A DNA stretch of 64,000 nt from Neolewinella antarctica (GTDB lineage Bacteria > Bacteroidota > Bacteroidia > Chitinophagales > Saprospiraceae). Positions within the stretch are counted from its first letter, which is position 1. Each line of letters opens with the position of its first letter. The translations under genes were made by a program, and so were the position numbers. The notes under the pieces were generated by a model. That model saw nothing but the letters and a program-made list of their open reading frames with translations, ran no database searches and was not told the DNA's origin. The stretch spans positions 390,561 to 454,560 of the forward strand of contig NZ_JAATJH010000005.1 of assembly GCF_011927835.1 (NCBI RefSeq). The letters are read 5' to 3'. This document shows positions 28,101-32,136 of this stretch, piece after piece.

Positions 28101-30215
28101 GACGCAATACTCAACGCCACCTGCGAGGTTTGAAATGGTGGAAGCCGTCTGATTATTACTCCAAAGGTAGCTGTAGATGCCAGCTGCACCACCCGTGCCA
28201 CCACTAGCCACCGCGCTGAGACGGCCGTTCGATTGGCCACAGGTGGGTTGACGGCGGTTAAGGGTAACCGCTAATGCATCGCTGGGCTCACTAATGGTAA
28301 AGCACCCGGAATCGCTACAACCGCCAGCGTTGGTTACGGTGACGCAGTATTGGCCCGCGGGCAAATTATCGAGATTTTTCGTAGTGTAAGTCGTCGACGT
28401 CCCCGTACGGGTCCACCGGAAACTTGGATTGACCGCATTACTGACCCGCAGGATGATCGCACCAGTGCTTTCACCCTTGCAGTCTACGTTTTCTACCAAG
28501 TCAGTACTAATTACGGGTTCGGGCTGGGCGATAATTCTGAAGGTCGTGGGAACCGATTTACATCGACTACCGCTATTCTCGGTAGCGACGACCGTGTAAA
28601 TTCCGGGAGGGCCCGTGAAGTTTTGGTCCGTACTTACCTGTGTGCCGTCCGAAGCATCCCGCCATAGGTAGGTGTAGTTATTGTTGCTTCCACCGCCTCC
28701 GTCGTCGGCGGGGTCCGCGACTAAACCGCCCGACGCGGTTATGTTAATGGTCCCATTACCGGTTCCACAAACACTGGCGTCACTACCCATGACTTTAATG
28801 TCTGATGGCTCAATGACGATGGGGCTGCGCGTCACCGAGCAGTCTCCACTGTTGACGGTGAGTACGTAGCTTCCGGGCAGCAGATTAAATATCTGGCGGC
28901 TGTTTGAGAAGAATGCACCGTCCTTGCGCCACTCATAAACGTAGTTTCCACTACCGCCGGTGGCGGTAAGGTAGTCGATCTCGGTTGCGGGACACTGCGC
29001 CGTGGAGGGGGGGGAGGTAGCCGTTATTCGGAGTCCATTATCGCGTACGGTAAAGACTGCGTTAGCACTACAACCATTTGCGCTGGTTACCGTAACGCGG
29101 TAGATACCGAAGGACAGGCCACTGATGTCCTGGGTGGACCAGGTAGCGGTGCTACCATCTTTTGTCCAACTGTACGTTAATTGACTGTTGTCGCTGTTGA
29201 CTACGCTTAAGTTGATAAAGCCATTTCCGTTACATCGATCCGAACCAACCGAAGTGCCATTACTGGTTGAATTGATCGTTACTCCCGATCTTGCGTCGAC
29301 CCGGTAGGTCACGTCGAAGGTACACGCGGGGCCGGTCGTCTGCGTAATGGTGACGGGGTACAGGCCAGGAGCTAGGTTGTCTCTTACGCGGCTGGTCGAG
29401 CTACTATTTGCCCACCGGTAGGTATAGCCCGTGCTGGGTAAATTGATAGAAATTCGCCCGGTCGTGCTGCCGGAACAACTAGCCACTGACGTAGCGGTGG
29501 GCGTGGGTTCAACTACTCTTGTTATTACGTTAGAAATACCACCGCCACAGCCACTGGCGAGGGTAACTCGTCGGTAGCTTCTTGTGAATCCAGTCGTCGC
29601 CGGCACGTAATCGCGACCCGTCGCACTGGGGATTACACACCAACTAGCACGTGTAGGAACGAATGATTGAGCACTAGAACAAAAAACTTCCCACCGATAG
29701 GTTCCTCCTACTATGGTAGTTCCAGTGATTGGAATATTGCCTGGGTCATTTCCGCAGTATGAGCCCTGACCGGTGTCGGTGATGGTGTTGTCGGCGGCGC
29801 CCACTATTATTGGCCCATCGTCGCTCGTAACGATACAACTTGTAGCACTTCCAATTTCTTGTTGACCACCACCACCACCACCACCACCACCACCACCACC
29901 ACCACCACCATTGGCCTGAAAACTACCCGTTACGAAATAGTTTCCCGGGGCGAGATTAGAAAAAACTGAGACACCACTGCTGTTGAATAGTGTCCGACTA
30001 AAGTCATTGGGTCCTCTTAGAGTTATATCTCCCTCTATTCTAGCAGTAGTACACGAACCCGTAGTCCGAGCCGACACCCGTACGCTTATTTCTCCATCGT
30101 CACATCCATTGGAAGTTACGGTTGGCAAAAGTGCTACTTCACAAGTACAGGATTGTTGAGCATCAAGTGAAGTAAAAGACAACAGAAAGAACACAAATAG
30201 TAGAAAAATTCTCAT
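7185..30215 (-). CDS. Giant SprB-repeat surface adhesin with T9SS sorting domain
   Basis: 7676 residues, about 36% of the window. It has a signal peptide (about 1-20, ending LDAQQ), a polyglycine tract (about 102-117), then almost continuous SprB-like repeats of 75-90 residues. Each repeat is of the form Y-x-W-S-x-G ... A-G-x-Y-x-V-T-V-T-D-x-x-G-C, with conserved cysteines that probably pair. Residues about 890-3115 are an array of eight ~313-residue superunits of four repeats each. Residues about 3115-4290 are more varied. About 4290-6510 is an array of thirteen ~171-residue superunits of two repeats each. The final ~85 residues are a type A T9SS tail (LWPNPHRGAFQVDL ... GLYIMMVRAG). Export through Sec and T9SS to the cell surface follows from these signals. 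SprB of Flavobacterium johnsoniae is the gliding adhesin with related repeats, but this protein's role could equally be attachment or cell-cell contact. No PorP/SprF partner adjoins it. The single frame is intact throughout. Confidence 0.95.
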   Translation of the reverse strand: MRIFLLFVFFLLSFTSLDAQQSCTCEVALLPTVTSNGCDDGEISVRVSARTTGSCTTARIEGDITLRGPNDFSRTLFNSSGVSVFSNLAPGNYFVTGSFQANGGGGGGGGGGGGGGGQQEIGSATSCIVTSDDGPIIVGAADNTITDTGQGSYCGNDPGNIPITGTTIVGGTYRWEVFCSSAQSFVPTRASWCVIPSATGRDYVPATTGFTRSYRRVTLASGCGGGISNVITRVVEPTPTATSVASCSGSTTGRISINLPSTGYTYRWANSSSTSRVRDNLAPGLYPVTITQTTGPACTFDVTYRVDARSGVTINSTSNGTSVGSDRCNGNGFINLSVVNSDNSQLTYSWTKDGSTATWSTQDISGLSFGIYRVTVTSANGCSANAVFTVRDNGLRITATSPPSTAQCPATEIDYLTATGGSGNYVYEWRKDGAFFSNSRQIFNLLPGSYVLTVNSGDCSVTRSPIVIEPSDIKVMGSDASVCGTGNGTINITASGGLVADPADDGGGGSNNNYTYLWRDASDGTQVSTDQNFTGPPGIYTVVATENSGSRCKSVPTTFRIIAQPEPVISTDLVENVDCKGESTGAIILRVSNAVNPSFRWTRTGTSTTYTTKNLDNLPAGQYCVTVTNAGGCSDSGCFTISEPSDALAVTLNRRQPTCGQSNGRLSAVASGGTGGAAGIYSYLWSNNQTASTISNLAGGVEYCVTVQDQNDCSRVACATLRTSSGLTATASTSTASCGANNGSVNVNVTSGNGSYTYILRNAGGDEVNRSAVTTATSYTFNSLAAGDYSVIVTDGSSCSTTLTDLSVSRRANLTISGTSPTVCAGTSGQININVSGGTGSYTFRWFRGTTEVSQVEDPVLAAGSYIVQVTDQGGCRRSADFNVSTYPDFTPTLTQTRLISCNGVCDGRASVSIPGGTDGYTFSWNGQVGGSSLGGFCAGDYSVVITSPNGCRKTLRGTFTEPSPITLDLRVSASTCGEANARITAIPGGGTGGYTFNWAGGQTSATISNLTGGTEYCVTVTDANGCPITKCATPGGSNALAASFTTTAAKCGADNGRVTVNVTGGRPTYTYILSRSDGGEEVARETNAPTESFTFSNLAVGKYRARIVDGGSCVATLEEINVPGSSAITIRGSDITVCAGQTGQLNITTSGGGGGFTYSWFDGTDVVSNEQNPILGPGDYTVTVRSRDCRRSANFSVNTYPDFNPTLTQTSLISCNGVCDGRASVSIPGGTDGYTFSWNGQVGGSSLGGFCAGDYSVVVTSPNGCSKTLPGTFTEPSPITLDLRVSASTCGEANARITAIPGGGTGGYTFNWAGGQTSATISNLTGGTEYCVTIADANGCPITKCATPGGSNALAASFTTTAAKCGADNGRVTVNITGGRPSYTYILSRSEDGQEVARETDAPTESFTFSNLAVGKYRARIVDGGSCVATLEEINVTGSSAITIRGSDITVCAGQTGQLNITTSGGGGGFTYSWFDGTDVVSNEQNPILGPGDYTVTVRSRDCRRSANFSVNTYPDFNPTLTQTRLISCNGVCDGRASVSIPGGTDGYTFSWNGQVGGSSLGGFCAGDYSVVVTSPNGCRKTLRGTFTEPTPVTLALRVVASTCGEANARITAIPGGGTGGYTFNWAGGQTSATVSNLTGGVEYCVTVTDANGCPITKCATPAGSNALAASFTTTAAKCGADNGRVTVNVTGGRPTYTYTLSRSDGGEEVARETNAPTESFTFSNLAVGKYRARIVDGGSCVATLEEINVPGSSAITIRGSDITVCAGQTGQLNITTSGGGGGFTYSWFDGTDVVSDQQNPILGPGDYTVTVRSRDCRRSANFSVNTYPDFNPTLTQTSLISCNGVCDGRASVSIPGGTDGYTFSWNGQDGGSSLGGFCAGDYSVVVTSPNGCRKTLRGTFTEPTPVTLALRVVASTCGEANARITAIPGGGTGSYTFNWAGGQTSATVSNLTGGVEYCVTVTDANGCPITKCATPAGSSTLNASFTAADTKCGRNDGRVTFTVADGQANYTYVLLQANGDEVARETDAADSTFTFSNLAEGNYRGRIVDGGGCEVLVENIEVGGSSAITISGSDINVCTGQTGQLNITATGGGGSLTYSWSNGKEEVSDQQNPILGPGDYTVTVRSKDCRRSANFSVNTFPDFTPTLTQTRLISCNGVCDGRASVSIPGGTDRYTFSWNGQDGGSSLGGFCAGDYSVVVTSPNGCRKTLRGTFTEPTPVTLALRVVASTCGEANARITAIPGGGTGSYTFNWAGGQTSATVSNLTGGVEYCVTVTDANGCPITKCATPAGSSTLNASFTAADTKCGRNDGRVTFTVADGQANYTYVLLQANGDEVARETDAADSTFTFSNLAEGNYRGRIVDGGGCEVLVENIEVGGSSAITISGSDINVCTGQTGQLNITATGGGGSLTYSWSNGKEEVSDQQNPILGPGDYTVTVRSRDCRRSANFSVNTYPDFTPTLTQTRLISCNGVCDGRASVSIPGGTDGYTFSWNGQQGGSSFGGFCAGDYSVVVTSPDGCSKTLRGTFTEPSSITLDLSVSASTCGENNALITTTPGGGTGDYTYLWSNGLTTSTIKNLAGDVEYCVTVSDENNCSITKCATPGGSNALAASFTTADTKCGRNDGRVTFNVTDGQANYTYILLQADGDGDGDGDGDEVARETDAADSSFTFSNLAEGNYRGRIVDGGGCEVLVENIEVRGSSAITISGSDINVCTGQTGQLNITATGGGGSLTYSWSNGKEEVSDQQNPILGPGDYTVTVRSKDCRRSANFSVNTFPDFTPTLTQTRLISCNDVCDGRASVSIPGGTDGYTFSWNGEDGGSSLGGFCAGDYSVVVTSTDGCSKTLRGTFTEPSPITLDLSVSASTCGEANASVTAVPNGGTGDYTYLWSNGLTTSTVKNLAGGVEYCVTVSDENNCSITKCATPGGSNTLTASFTTADTKCGRNDGRVTFNVTDGQANYTYILLRTSGDEVARETATVDSSFTFSNLAEGNYRGRIIDGGGCEALVENIEVRGSSAITISGADINVCAGQTGQLNITATGGGGALTYSWSNGKEEVSDQQNPILGPGDYTVTVRSKDCRRSANFSVNTFPDFTPTLTQTRLISCNGVCDGRASVSIPGGTDGYTFSWSNNETGATATQLCAGPYQVQITSPDGCTETLRDTLTEPELLELTLSSTPSSCGQANAQASANASGGTPGAGYTYEWSDQAGTTQTVANLKGDTEYCVTVTDANGCEVSGCVTPASTPELIVTAASDQNASCDQNNGTITATVTSGTPDYTYILRDEGGEEVTRSQRTSVANYTFSDLDDGTYVIVVLDGNDCRERVANVAVNRTPGITITGRDVEVCPGEQGQFNVGISGGDGDYSIVWTNEKDTVATERNPTLPAGQYTINVTDGNECTQSKRLVITPFEDFGGRIQPINLASCARACDASLQVVGLNDRYEYTYSWSNGSDTATATNLCSGPVTVTVTSDKQCVEVYTFDLADPAEFTGEITGNVSLDCATDQTSLTAEVRGGTTPYRYEWSGTDASGATATQLSAGEYGVTVTDDNGCSVALSATVTAPDELVVSVEDVTVDCAGETATLTAITVGGTNPFAYFWDDNETASGPQIDATIGLHAVRVVDANGCEQIDSASVLDTPAFAVECSGDTVRTRGGSDGTISLTFVNGTPPFRYQIADRAPVFTNSRTVLIDDDLLSVGTYVITATDGNDCSATDCEATIPDLECTLAVTRSIQNVSCFGEATGTISLDILTDATSYAVVWTNDQKEVFSTEDEVSNLSAGLYSVVVTDATNCRFSRTFTVEEPTELSLVCQATATTDVGGNNGSVSLAFGGGVAPYSVYVDSTDQPIATQLTDTFVLRDLTAATYVLRIVDANDCSTECTSVVTDPACNLSVDATSTDPCFGTTTGVLDLTVTGATGGVTYEWSNGATSEDITGLNGGDYTVTVTDEANCVVVRTFSVTPRDELIISCSPRPTTSVGTSTGRVVLTFGDASPPFVVRAYLDDELIESRADINAERYVWRNLAAGTYSFEFTDSTGCSSAACTSTVLDPACDAPPTIGVATTDVTCFGGSDGSLELTVTGDFPPYVITWADETAGAVLSDLSVGTYAVTVTDARNCSTVASYEVGQPTELVVSGSTQQPAAADGAGSVELTVSGGTPPYSVFVNDEFFGADAGAMILVRPLPTGEAYTIRVVDSLGCAGDRATYVSDTITAVACALEVSLATPPPFTCAGEPVQLTATATNAVGTLSYVWSTGESGPELSSITVLEAGRYGVTVTDAANDCVAETAVTISDPAPTPITATCDKTDALIESGTGSVTLTVNGGTGPYTAVDTDTGDTTTVTELNQILVTGLAVGPYDLNFTVTDVNGCEEQVSCSGTIDVDPADCTDNFVVTLTADDNVLDCADAATTLTASVAGATGELSYSWSEASGESTENTIEVTGAGSYSVTVTDAATGCVDSASLTITAPAIIAATCEKTDALIESGTGSVTLTITGGAAPYTASNDGTGQTAVVTELNQIITADLPVGPYALSFTVTDANGCDRQVSCTGEIGVNPEDCASNFAVSLTADDNVLNCADGSTTLTTSVTGATGELTYAWSNGRVAVDLASIEVTGAADYSVTLTDAATGCVDSASLNVTAPAPITATCDKTDAFITAGTGSVTLTINGGTAPYTAIDDSTGQAAFLTELNQVIVDLPTGPYALSFTVTDANACEQQVTCSGTIEVDPEDCASNFSVSLTADSNVLACSDASTTLTATTTGATGELTYAWSDGQQAVDLTSVEVTGAASYSVTVTDAATGCVDSASLVVTAPTPITASCDQVNAFLATGAGSVTMTISGGTAPYTAVDDSTGELATVDDLNQITVTDLPVGPYTLDFTVTDASGCEQQVSCSGEINVDAEDCTSNFSVTLTADNSALECSDGSTTLTAVVTGGTGELTYVWSDGQQAVDLASITVNAAGSYSVTITDAATGCVDSASVSITAPVSITATCEKTNALIESGTGSVTLTISGGTAPYTAINDGTDRVATVTELNQIVTDLPVGAYELSFTVTDANGCEQQVSCSGEIEVDEVDCASNFFVFLTADSNVLDCSDGSPALTTSVTGAIGELTYAWSNGREAVDLTSIVVTGAANYSVTVTDAATGCVSTDSVEITAPTPIVSTCEKVDAFIETGTGSVVLTISGGTAPYAAISDSTGQAVTVTDLNQIITNVSVGRFDLSFSVTDANGCEQQVSCSGEIEVEGEDCAGNFFVTLTAEDNVLDCAEGATTLTASATGAKGELTYAWSDGQRAVGLTSIEVTSAANYSVTVTDAATGCVDSASLKITAPTPITATCDQIDAPSENGTGSVTLAISGGTVPYVAIDDRTNQTATVNEFNQIIVTDVPAGDYDFSFTVTDANGCEQQVNCAGTIGVDTEYCVNTFSVILTAENNALDCADAATVLMASVTGATGDLTYAWSDGQQAVDLVSIDINGAASYSVTVTDAATGCVDSASLVITAPAPITANCEKVDALIDNGFGSVTLTISGGTAPYTAINDSTNLAAMVTELNQLGITNLPVGAYALSFTVTDANGCEQQVVCSGEILVDPTDCTNTFSVDLVANENVLDCSDGSTTLVATVAGATGALTYAWSDGQQAVDLSSIQVSGAASYSVTVTDAATGCVDSASISITGPAPITSSCDETNARIEAGAGSVTLTITGGTAPYSAIDNNTNLAATVTELNQLVVTGLPVGAYELSFTVTDANGCEQQVGCSGEIEVEEEDCTNNFSVTLTADTNVLDCADGPTTLIATVAGATGELTYVWSDGQQAVDLSSIQVSGAASYSVTVTDAATGCVGTDSIVITGSAPITSSCDKTNARIEAGTGSVTLTIAGGTAPYSAINDSTNLATTVTELNQLVVTSLPVGAYELSFTVTDANGCEQQVGCSGEIEVEEEDCTNNFSVTLTADTNVLDCADGPTTLIATVAGATGELTYAWSDGQQAVDLSSIQVSGAASYSVTVTDAATGCVDGASISITGPAPITSSCDKTDALIEGGTGSVILTISGGTAPYTAINDVTGQAAAVTELNQITVTSLPTGDYVLDFTVTDANGCEQQVGCAGTIEIDAEDCVNTFSVILTADDNVLNCADGSTVLTATVAGATGELTYAWSEEQQAATSASIEVFGAGNYSVTITDAATGCVDSASLVITAPTAITAACDKTDALTETGTGSVTLTIRGGTAPYTAIDESTNQAATVTAINQINISGLDVGTYRVSFTVTDANGCEQEVSCSGEIEITPADCAGTFSVTLTANDTVLDCAGGSTTLVASATGATGELTYAWSNGRQAVGLSSIEVTGAADYSVTVTDVATGCIDSASITVTAPVAITTDCEKVDAQAEDGTGAVTLTISGGTAPYVATNLNTGQTVVVTALNQITVTDLAVGPYDLSFTVTDASGCEQQVGCAGEITIDAADCADSFSVTLTASDDVLDCADGSTTLTASVAGATGELNYAWSDGQQSPNLTSIEVTGPASYSVTVTDAVTGCVDSASITITAPATLSYACSTTQPSVAGGTGAVVFQLAGGTSPYGAVDQGGQPLTVDENQQVTIDGLPSGPYSQTISVTDANGCTLVMTCEGVIQAVVDCSTLLVSIEAEGELICPDDSIALTATVAGGSGRYGYLWSDGQTSNRIDNYRGGNYGVTVTDLETGCTDSASRTNPAPAAPALICTPINELVSTGNFAPSGGALIGIEGTNPPYSVAYAGNDYLLENGQTFAVAGLPVGDYAIEVVVTDANGCVSDLTCSGTITGEADPACEEVEYSLEVTPVTCNDAASGRFEIELTGGTAPYQLRYFPAVGTVTGPITQDNGNVRFEVNGLSAGSYSVDLTEAGGCRRILPVEIETLAPLELVCTSDTLLPGERVGQIQLSLAGESGPYTLYVNEVLFGSISAGASSVPNLLPGDYTLRVEDRFGCSTSCTASILGVDCTLLSPQLVAEGFDCADDLGSIAVSLPGVTITNYRWSTGATSPTLTGVKPGTYRVTLTTEDGCTLSNTITIDPVDPLVVTATGFNTSVAGGRDGNIRINIGDGNGPYVISLAGTTVNGEVIDSASTSDVADFTIDELTAGQYTVSVRDANGCRATARATVGNGFCEDYSVTCAVEPGTKTALIRFSGGAPVYRVRVTSGGELALTTEVSSDSIVISVGDDGVYEVTVTDGNGCERDCSFTIATIECENPEVSVTVDQRPTCDEANGRLTVDCTDCDNYSNDGGLTFQSSPVFDGLSAGIYRIVGRIGTTGCTTARTVSLESQTLDVEFRAYAELNADCTDGGDIVVESMDANLLYSIDGINFAEVNRFPNLAPGTYVVTATDSVNTCYQSYDTVVIESFEPLRIVVVQFLDAACFNEPGFLALSATGGDGDYTFTWDGEQGTPERGELFGTVAVVVTDGRGCAANSRFTFNSFPVFTLLDSLVADLDFCGDTIAELDLSTVITAGFAVEWSLPDGTVQQSPRLQSGVSGLHTVRITDSDTGCSLEREFDVNIAREGSIEPDILFASNYVMGSNGLLVIDITDSLPDSSTWELDPGVEILRISDDGRRAWLEFAAPGEYSIGIVSSYGGCTVSLYRTVTVTEADATGGGTVTLGDDVVDTKLWPNPHRGAFQVDLELREEMDAELFIINQATGQVVERRVLRGEENYREVPFDLVNRMATGLYIMMVRAGETTVIVPHVRMN
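10681..17350 (-). repeat. Array of thirteen ~513-bp (171-aa) units in the adhesin
   Basis: Thirteen units with the pattern C-[DE]-[KQE]-x-[DN]-A ... GTGSVTLTI-x-GGTAPY ... VTD-x-[NS]-x-C-E-Q-Q-V ... YSVTVTDAATGC repeat in register. The period measured between three neighbouring copies (12008, 12521 and 13034) is exactly 513 bp. A divergent fourteenth unit lies on the low-coordinate side. Each unit contains two SprB-like domains. Confidence 0.9.
20870..27560 (-). repeat. Array of eight ~940-bp (313-aa) units in the adhesin
   Basis: The landmark encoding CNGVCDG occurs eight times (near 20897, 21836, 22799, 23738, 24677, 25619, 26561 and 27503). Spacings in that order are 939, 963, 939, 939, 942, 942 and 942 bp. 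Each unit has four SprB-like domains in fixed order. The 963-bp spacing equals 939 plus a 24-bp microsatellite gain at 22248-22280. Confidence 0.92.
22248..22280 (-). repeat. Hexanucleotide microsatellite coding for Gly-Asp repeats
   Basis: An ATCACC-type run (one unit reads GTCACC) encodes an acidic DGDGDGDGDGD loop. Neighbouring array units have only a single GD or NGD here, so this copy gained four hexamers (24 bp), keeping frame. Confidence 0.8.
29865..29910 (-). repeat. ACC trinucleotide repeat coding for polyglycine
   Basis: About 15 consecutive ACC triplets (GGT on the coding strand) give a polyglycine stretch near residue 102-117, between the first N-terminal domain and the next. Length change by slippage would alter linker length without breaking the frame. 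Confidence 0.85.
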
Positions 30216-30540
30216 ACGTTATTAGGGTTTTGATAATCCACCTACCTAAGCTCTAAGAGTTGCTGGTGGCTAGGTCCGTCAACTGGCCACATCTCAATTG
30301 CTACCGTAATTATGGTAGTGTAGAATTAGCCAGTAAGCTCCTAAAAATGGCAAAGCTCCAGGACGCGATGTGCTAAAGCCTTTTCAGGGAACAAAATTTG
30401 GAACCTGATTCACCTTACTAAGTGAGTTGAAATTTAAGCGAGTGGTCTAGTCGTAGTAAAGTAAAGGGCTCAGTAACAAAAGTTAAAACAAGGTGTCGAT
30501 CAAAGTGAGGCGTCAGCAAAATCGTCTCACTCCAACAGCA

Positions 30541-30548
30541 CAAATATA
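30541..30548 (-). promoter_or_regulatory. Candidate promoter box for the giant adhesin
   Basis: The minus strand reads TATATTTG, an exact TAnnTTTG. It would give a leader of about 320 nt before the adhesin start at 30215. No -33 TTTG is seen at the proper spacing, so support is weak. Confidence 0.3.
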
Positions 30549-30634
30549 CACCCCCTTCATCATACATGGGGTCCACCACCCCATGCCCAAAAGTGTCGTA
30601 AGTACATCATTGTCAGCCCTTACGCACCTACCCG

Positions 30635-30651
30635 GCACCCGCGGCCGCGCC
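30635..30651. repeat. GC-rich dispersed repeat, copy 3
   Basis: Reads GCACCCGCGGCCGCGCC. It lies about 90 bp before the truncated outer-membrane-protein gene copy, similar to copy 4 before the intact gene. Confidence 0.6.
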
Positions 30652-30738
30652 GTGTTCGAATTTATTGCCTTATTTTGTCATGTTTTTACGTCGGTCGGCC
30701 CCCCCCCCTACGCCGCGCCCTCACCCTATTATCCGCGT

Positions 30739-31136
30739 TTTTGCACAAGCTAACCTACCTAATCCTAACCCTCCTCCTAGCCACCCCCGCCACCGCGCAG
30801 GACTTGGAAGGCTTCTTCGGTAATATCAAGCAGCGCCTCGCCGACCGCGAATACCTCAAGATCCGCGGCCGCGCCGGCGCCCGCCTCGGCTACAACTACT
30901 TCGACGACGGTGGCTCCGGAGCCAGGCCCCGCAACGCGCCTTTTACCTTTACTAAGCAATAGTTTATTGATGCGTTAAAAAGTAAGGCTAACCTTCCCTC
31001 TAGTGCAGACCCCGCTGCTCTGCCCAAAATCGGAACTGGATCTAACCAAATATCAATTTTTGATCTAGGAAACGTTAGAGAACTACACGTAATCAATGGC
31101 ACCGGAAGATTCATAATTAAGAGTAACGATTGGTAG
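30739..31136 (+). pseudogene. Truncated OMP gene copy fused to a foreign C-terminal fragment
   Basis: 30739-30948 is nearly identical (about 6 differences in 210 bp by hand count) to the start of the outer-membrane-protein gene at 34225-34434, covering a TTG start, the signal peptide and 50 mature residues. Homology stops abruptly at ...RPRNAPFT. The frame then reads a few unrelated codons to a TAG at 30960. It stays open in the same frame for another 57 codons (30963-31136, FIDALKSK ... FIIKSNDW then stop), an AT-richer sequence that looks coding but matches nothing I know. This resembles a displaced gene end that lost its own 5' part. The ORFan at 31153 follows 16 bp later. Confidence 0.7.
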
Positions 31137-31152
31137 TAAAATTATTTAGTCC

Positions 31153-31623
31153 ATGAAAAATTTCCTAAAAATAATCGGTTACATTATAGTCTTTTTTCTC
31201 TTAGCCAGCAGGTTAGGAAGTATTCTGAAGCGCAATTACGACAAACCAATTGTCCTCCCACCGGCACTAATTACGCCCGAAGTTGACACTTTGTTCTATA
31301 ATAGATACATGCATGAGTATGAATGCGCTGGTATAATATGTAAAACCATGATCGAAACTAACCCTCCCGCATCCCTTTTCTTTATAAAAAATGAAGGTAA
31401 AATGAGGGGAGACACAACTGAATTTAGGGTTTTCGTCGACTCTGTTCGATCCAATAATTCTCATTTCATAAACTTTATAGGTGTTATCAGTGACCCGTGT
31501 GACTGCCTGACTGCATTCGAAAAGGGTATTGAAACATCAGGATTTTCTTTCTTCTTAAAATATACTTATAATCAAGATTCTACTTTTCTGAAAAGAAATT
31601 ATGAGGGTTTTACATCGTACTAA
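31153..31623 (+). CDS. Exported hypothetical protein, 156 aa
   Basis: Not recognised. A hydrophobic N-terminal segment (residues 5-18, a signal peptide or anchor) is followed by a short basic stretch (KRNYDK) and a predicted extracytoplasmic domain of about 120 residues. It has four cysteines (CAGIIC and CDC), which could form disulfides. AT-rich, unlike the GC-rich housekeeping genes. It starts with ATG 16 bp after the stranded C-terminal fragment ending at 31136. That would suit an immunity or accessory gene following a toxin-like 3' end, but this is only inference from position. Confidence 0.6.
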   Translation: MKNFLKIIGYIIVFFLLASRLGSILKRNYDKPIVLPPALITPEVDTLFYNRYMHEYECAGIICKTMIETNPPASLFFIKNEGKMRGDTTEFRVFVDSVRSNNSHFINFIGVISDPCDCLTAFEKGIETSGFSFFLKYTYNQDSTFLKRNYEGFTSY

Positions 31624-32136
31624 GTTTTGTCAACGTAGGCGATCTAATGCGCAGCTATTTTTTGTGTATTGATATAATAGGATCGGTCATCCCAGGTAAT
31701 TTTGGCTCGTTCATTTTCCGCCCTGGTTCGTTAGAAAGCCTGCTAAGCAAGCGGGACCCTTCACCCAATTCCCGCGGACTACGCAGCCGCATATATTTCT
31801 TGCTTTGCAGGACAGAAAATAGACTTTCCAAAATTTCAAATGGGGTCACCGAGTCTAGTATAATAGGAAAACGCTTCGATAAGGAAGAAGATCAACGGGT
31901 GGATTGTGCCATTGTGCCCAAGTACGGGTTGTTCATAATATGGCGTCCATGATGTTACGTAAATCGTACTTTATCTTGTGCTCTACGGGTAAATATGGCT
32001 CAACTTCATTCCGTTAGCGATCAGTCAATCGAGTCCACTGTTTGATAATATTTCGTGTTAATTTACCGACTTATGGGATACGGCTGAAAAACATCTTATA
32101 GACTATAACCAACAACACAAAACCAAAGCATTATAT
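31624..32136. other. AT-rich intergenic region
   Basis: No gene can be supported. A 101-codon frame (31647-31952) has no signal, motif or start-site support and is crossed by an opposite-strand frame of similar quality. The stretch may be decayed sequence. Confidence 0.4.

Larger units (their letters stand above)
30216..30738. other. Intergenic region upstream of the adhesin gene
   Basis: I see no gene. It holds a near-palindrome CTACCGTAATTATGGTAG (30301-30318), a minus-strand exact TAnnTTTG box (30541-30548), one GC-rich dispersed repeat (30635-30651) and a C-run near 30702. An 86-codon open frame at 30493-30753 overlaps these repeats and looks non-coding. Confidence 0.5.

Noticed and set aside
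7185..30215. Many opposite-strand frames of 60-180 codons across the adhesin gene
   Set aside because: They recur in step with the repeat period and are antisense shadows of the repeat coding sequence.
30493..30753. 86-codon plus-strand frame upstream of the truncated barrel copy
   Set aside because: Runs through the GC-rich repeat and a C-run; no motif or ribosome binding site.
31647..31952. 101-codon frame in the AT-rich strip
   Set aside because: Atypical composition for a protein, overlapped by an equally long opposite frame, no motif.
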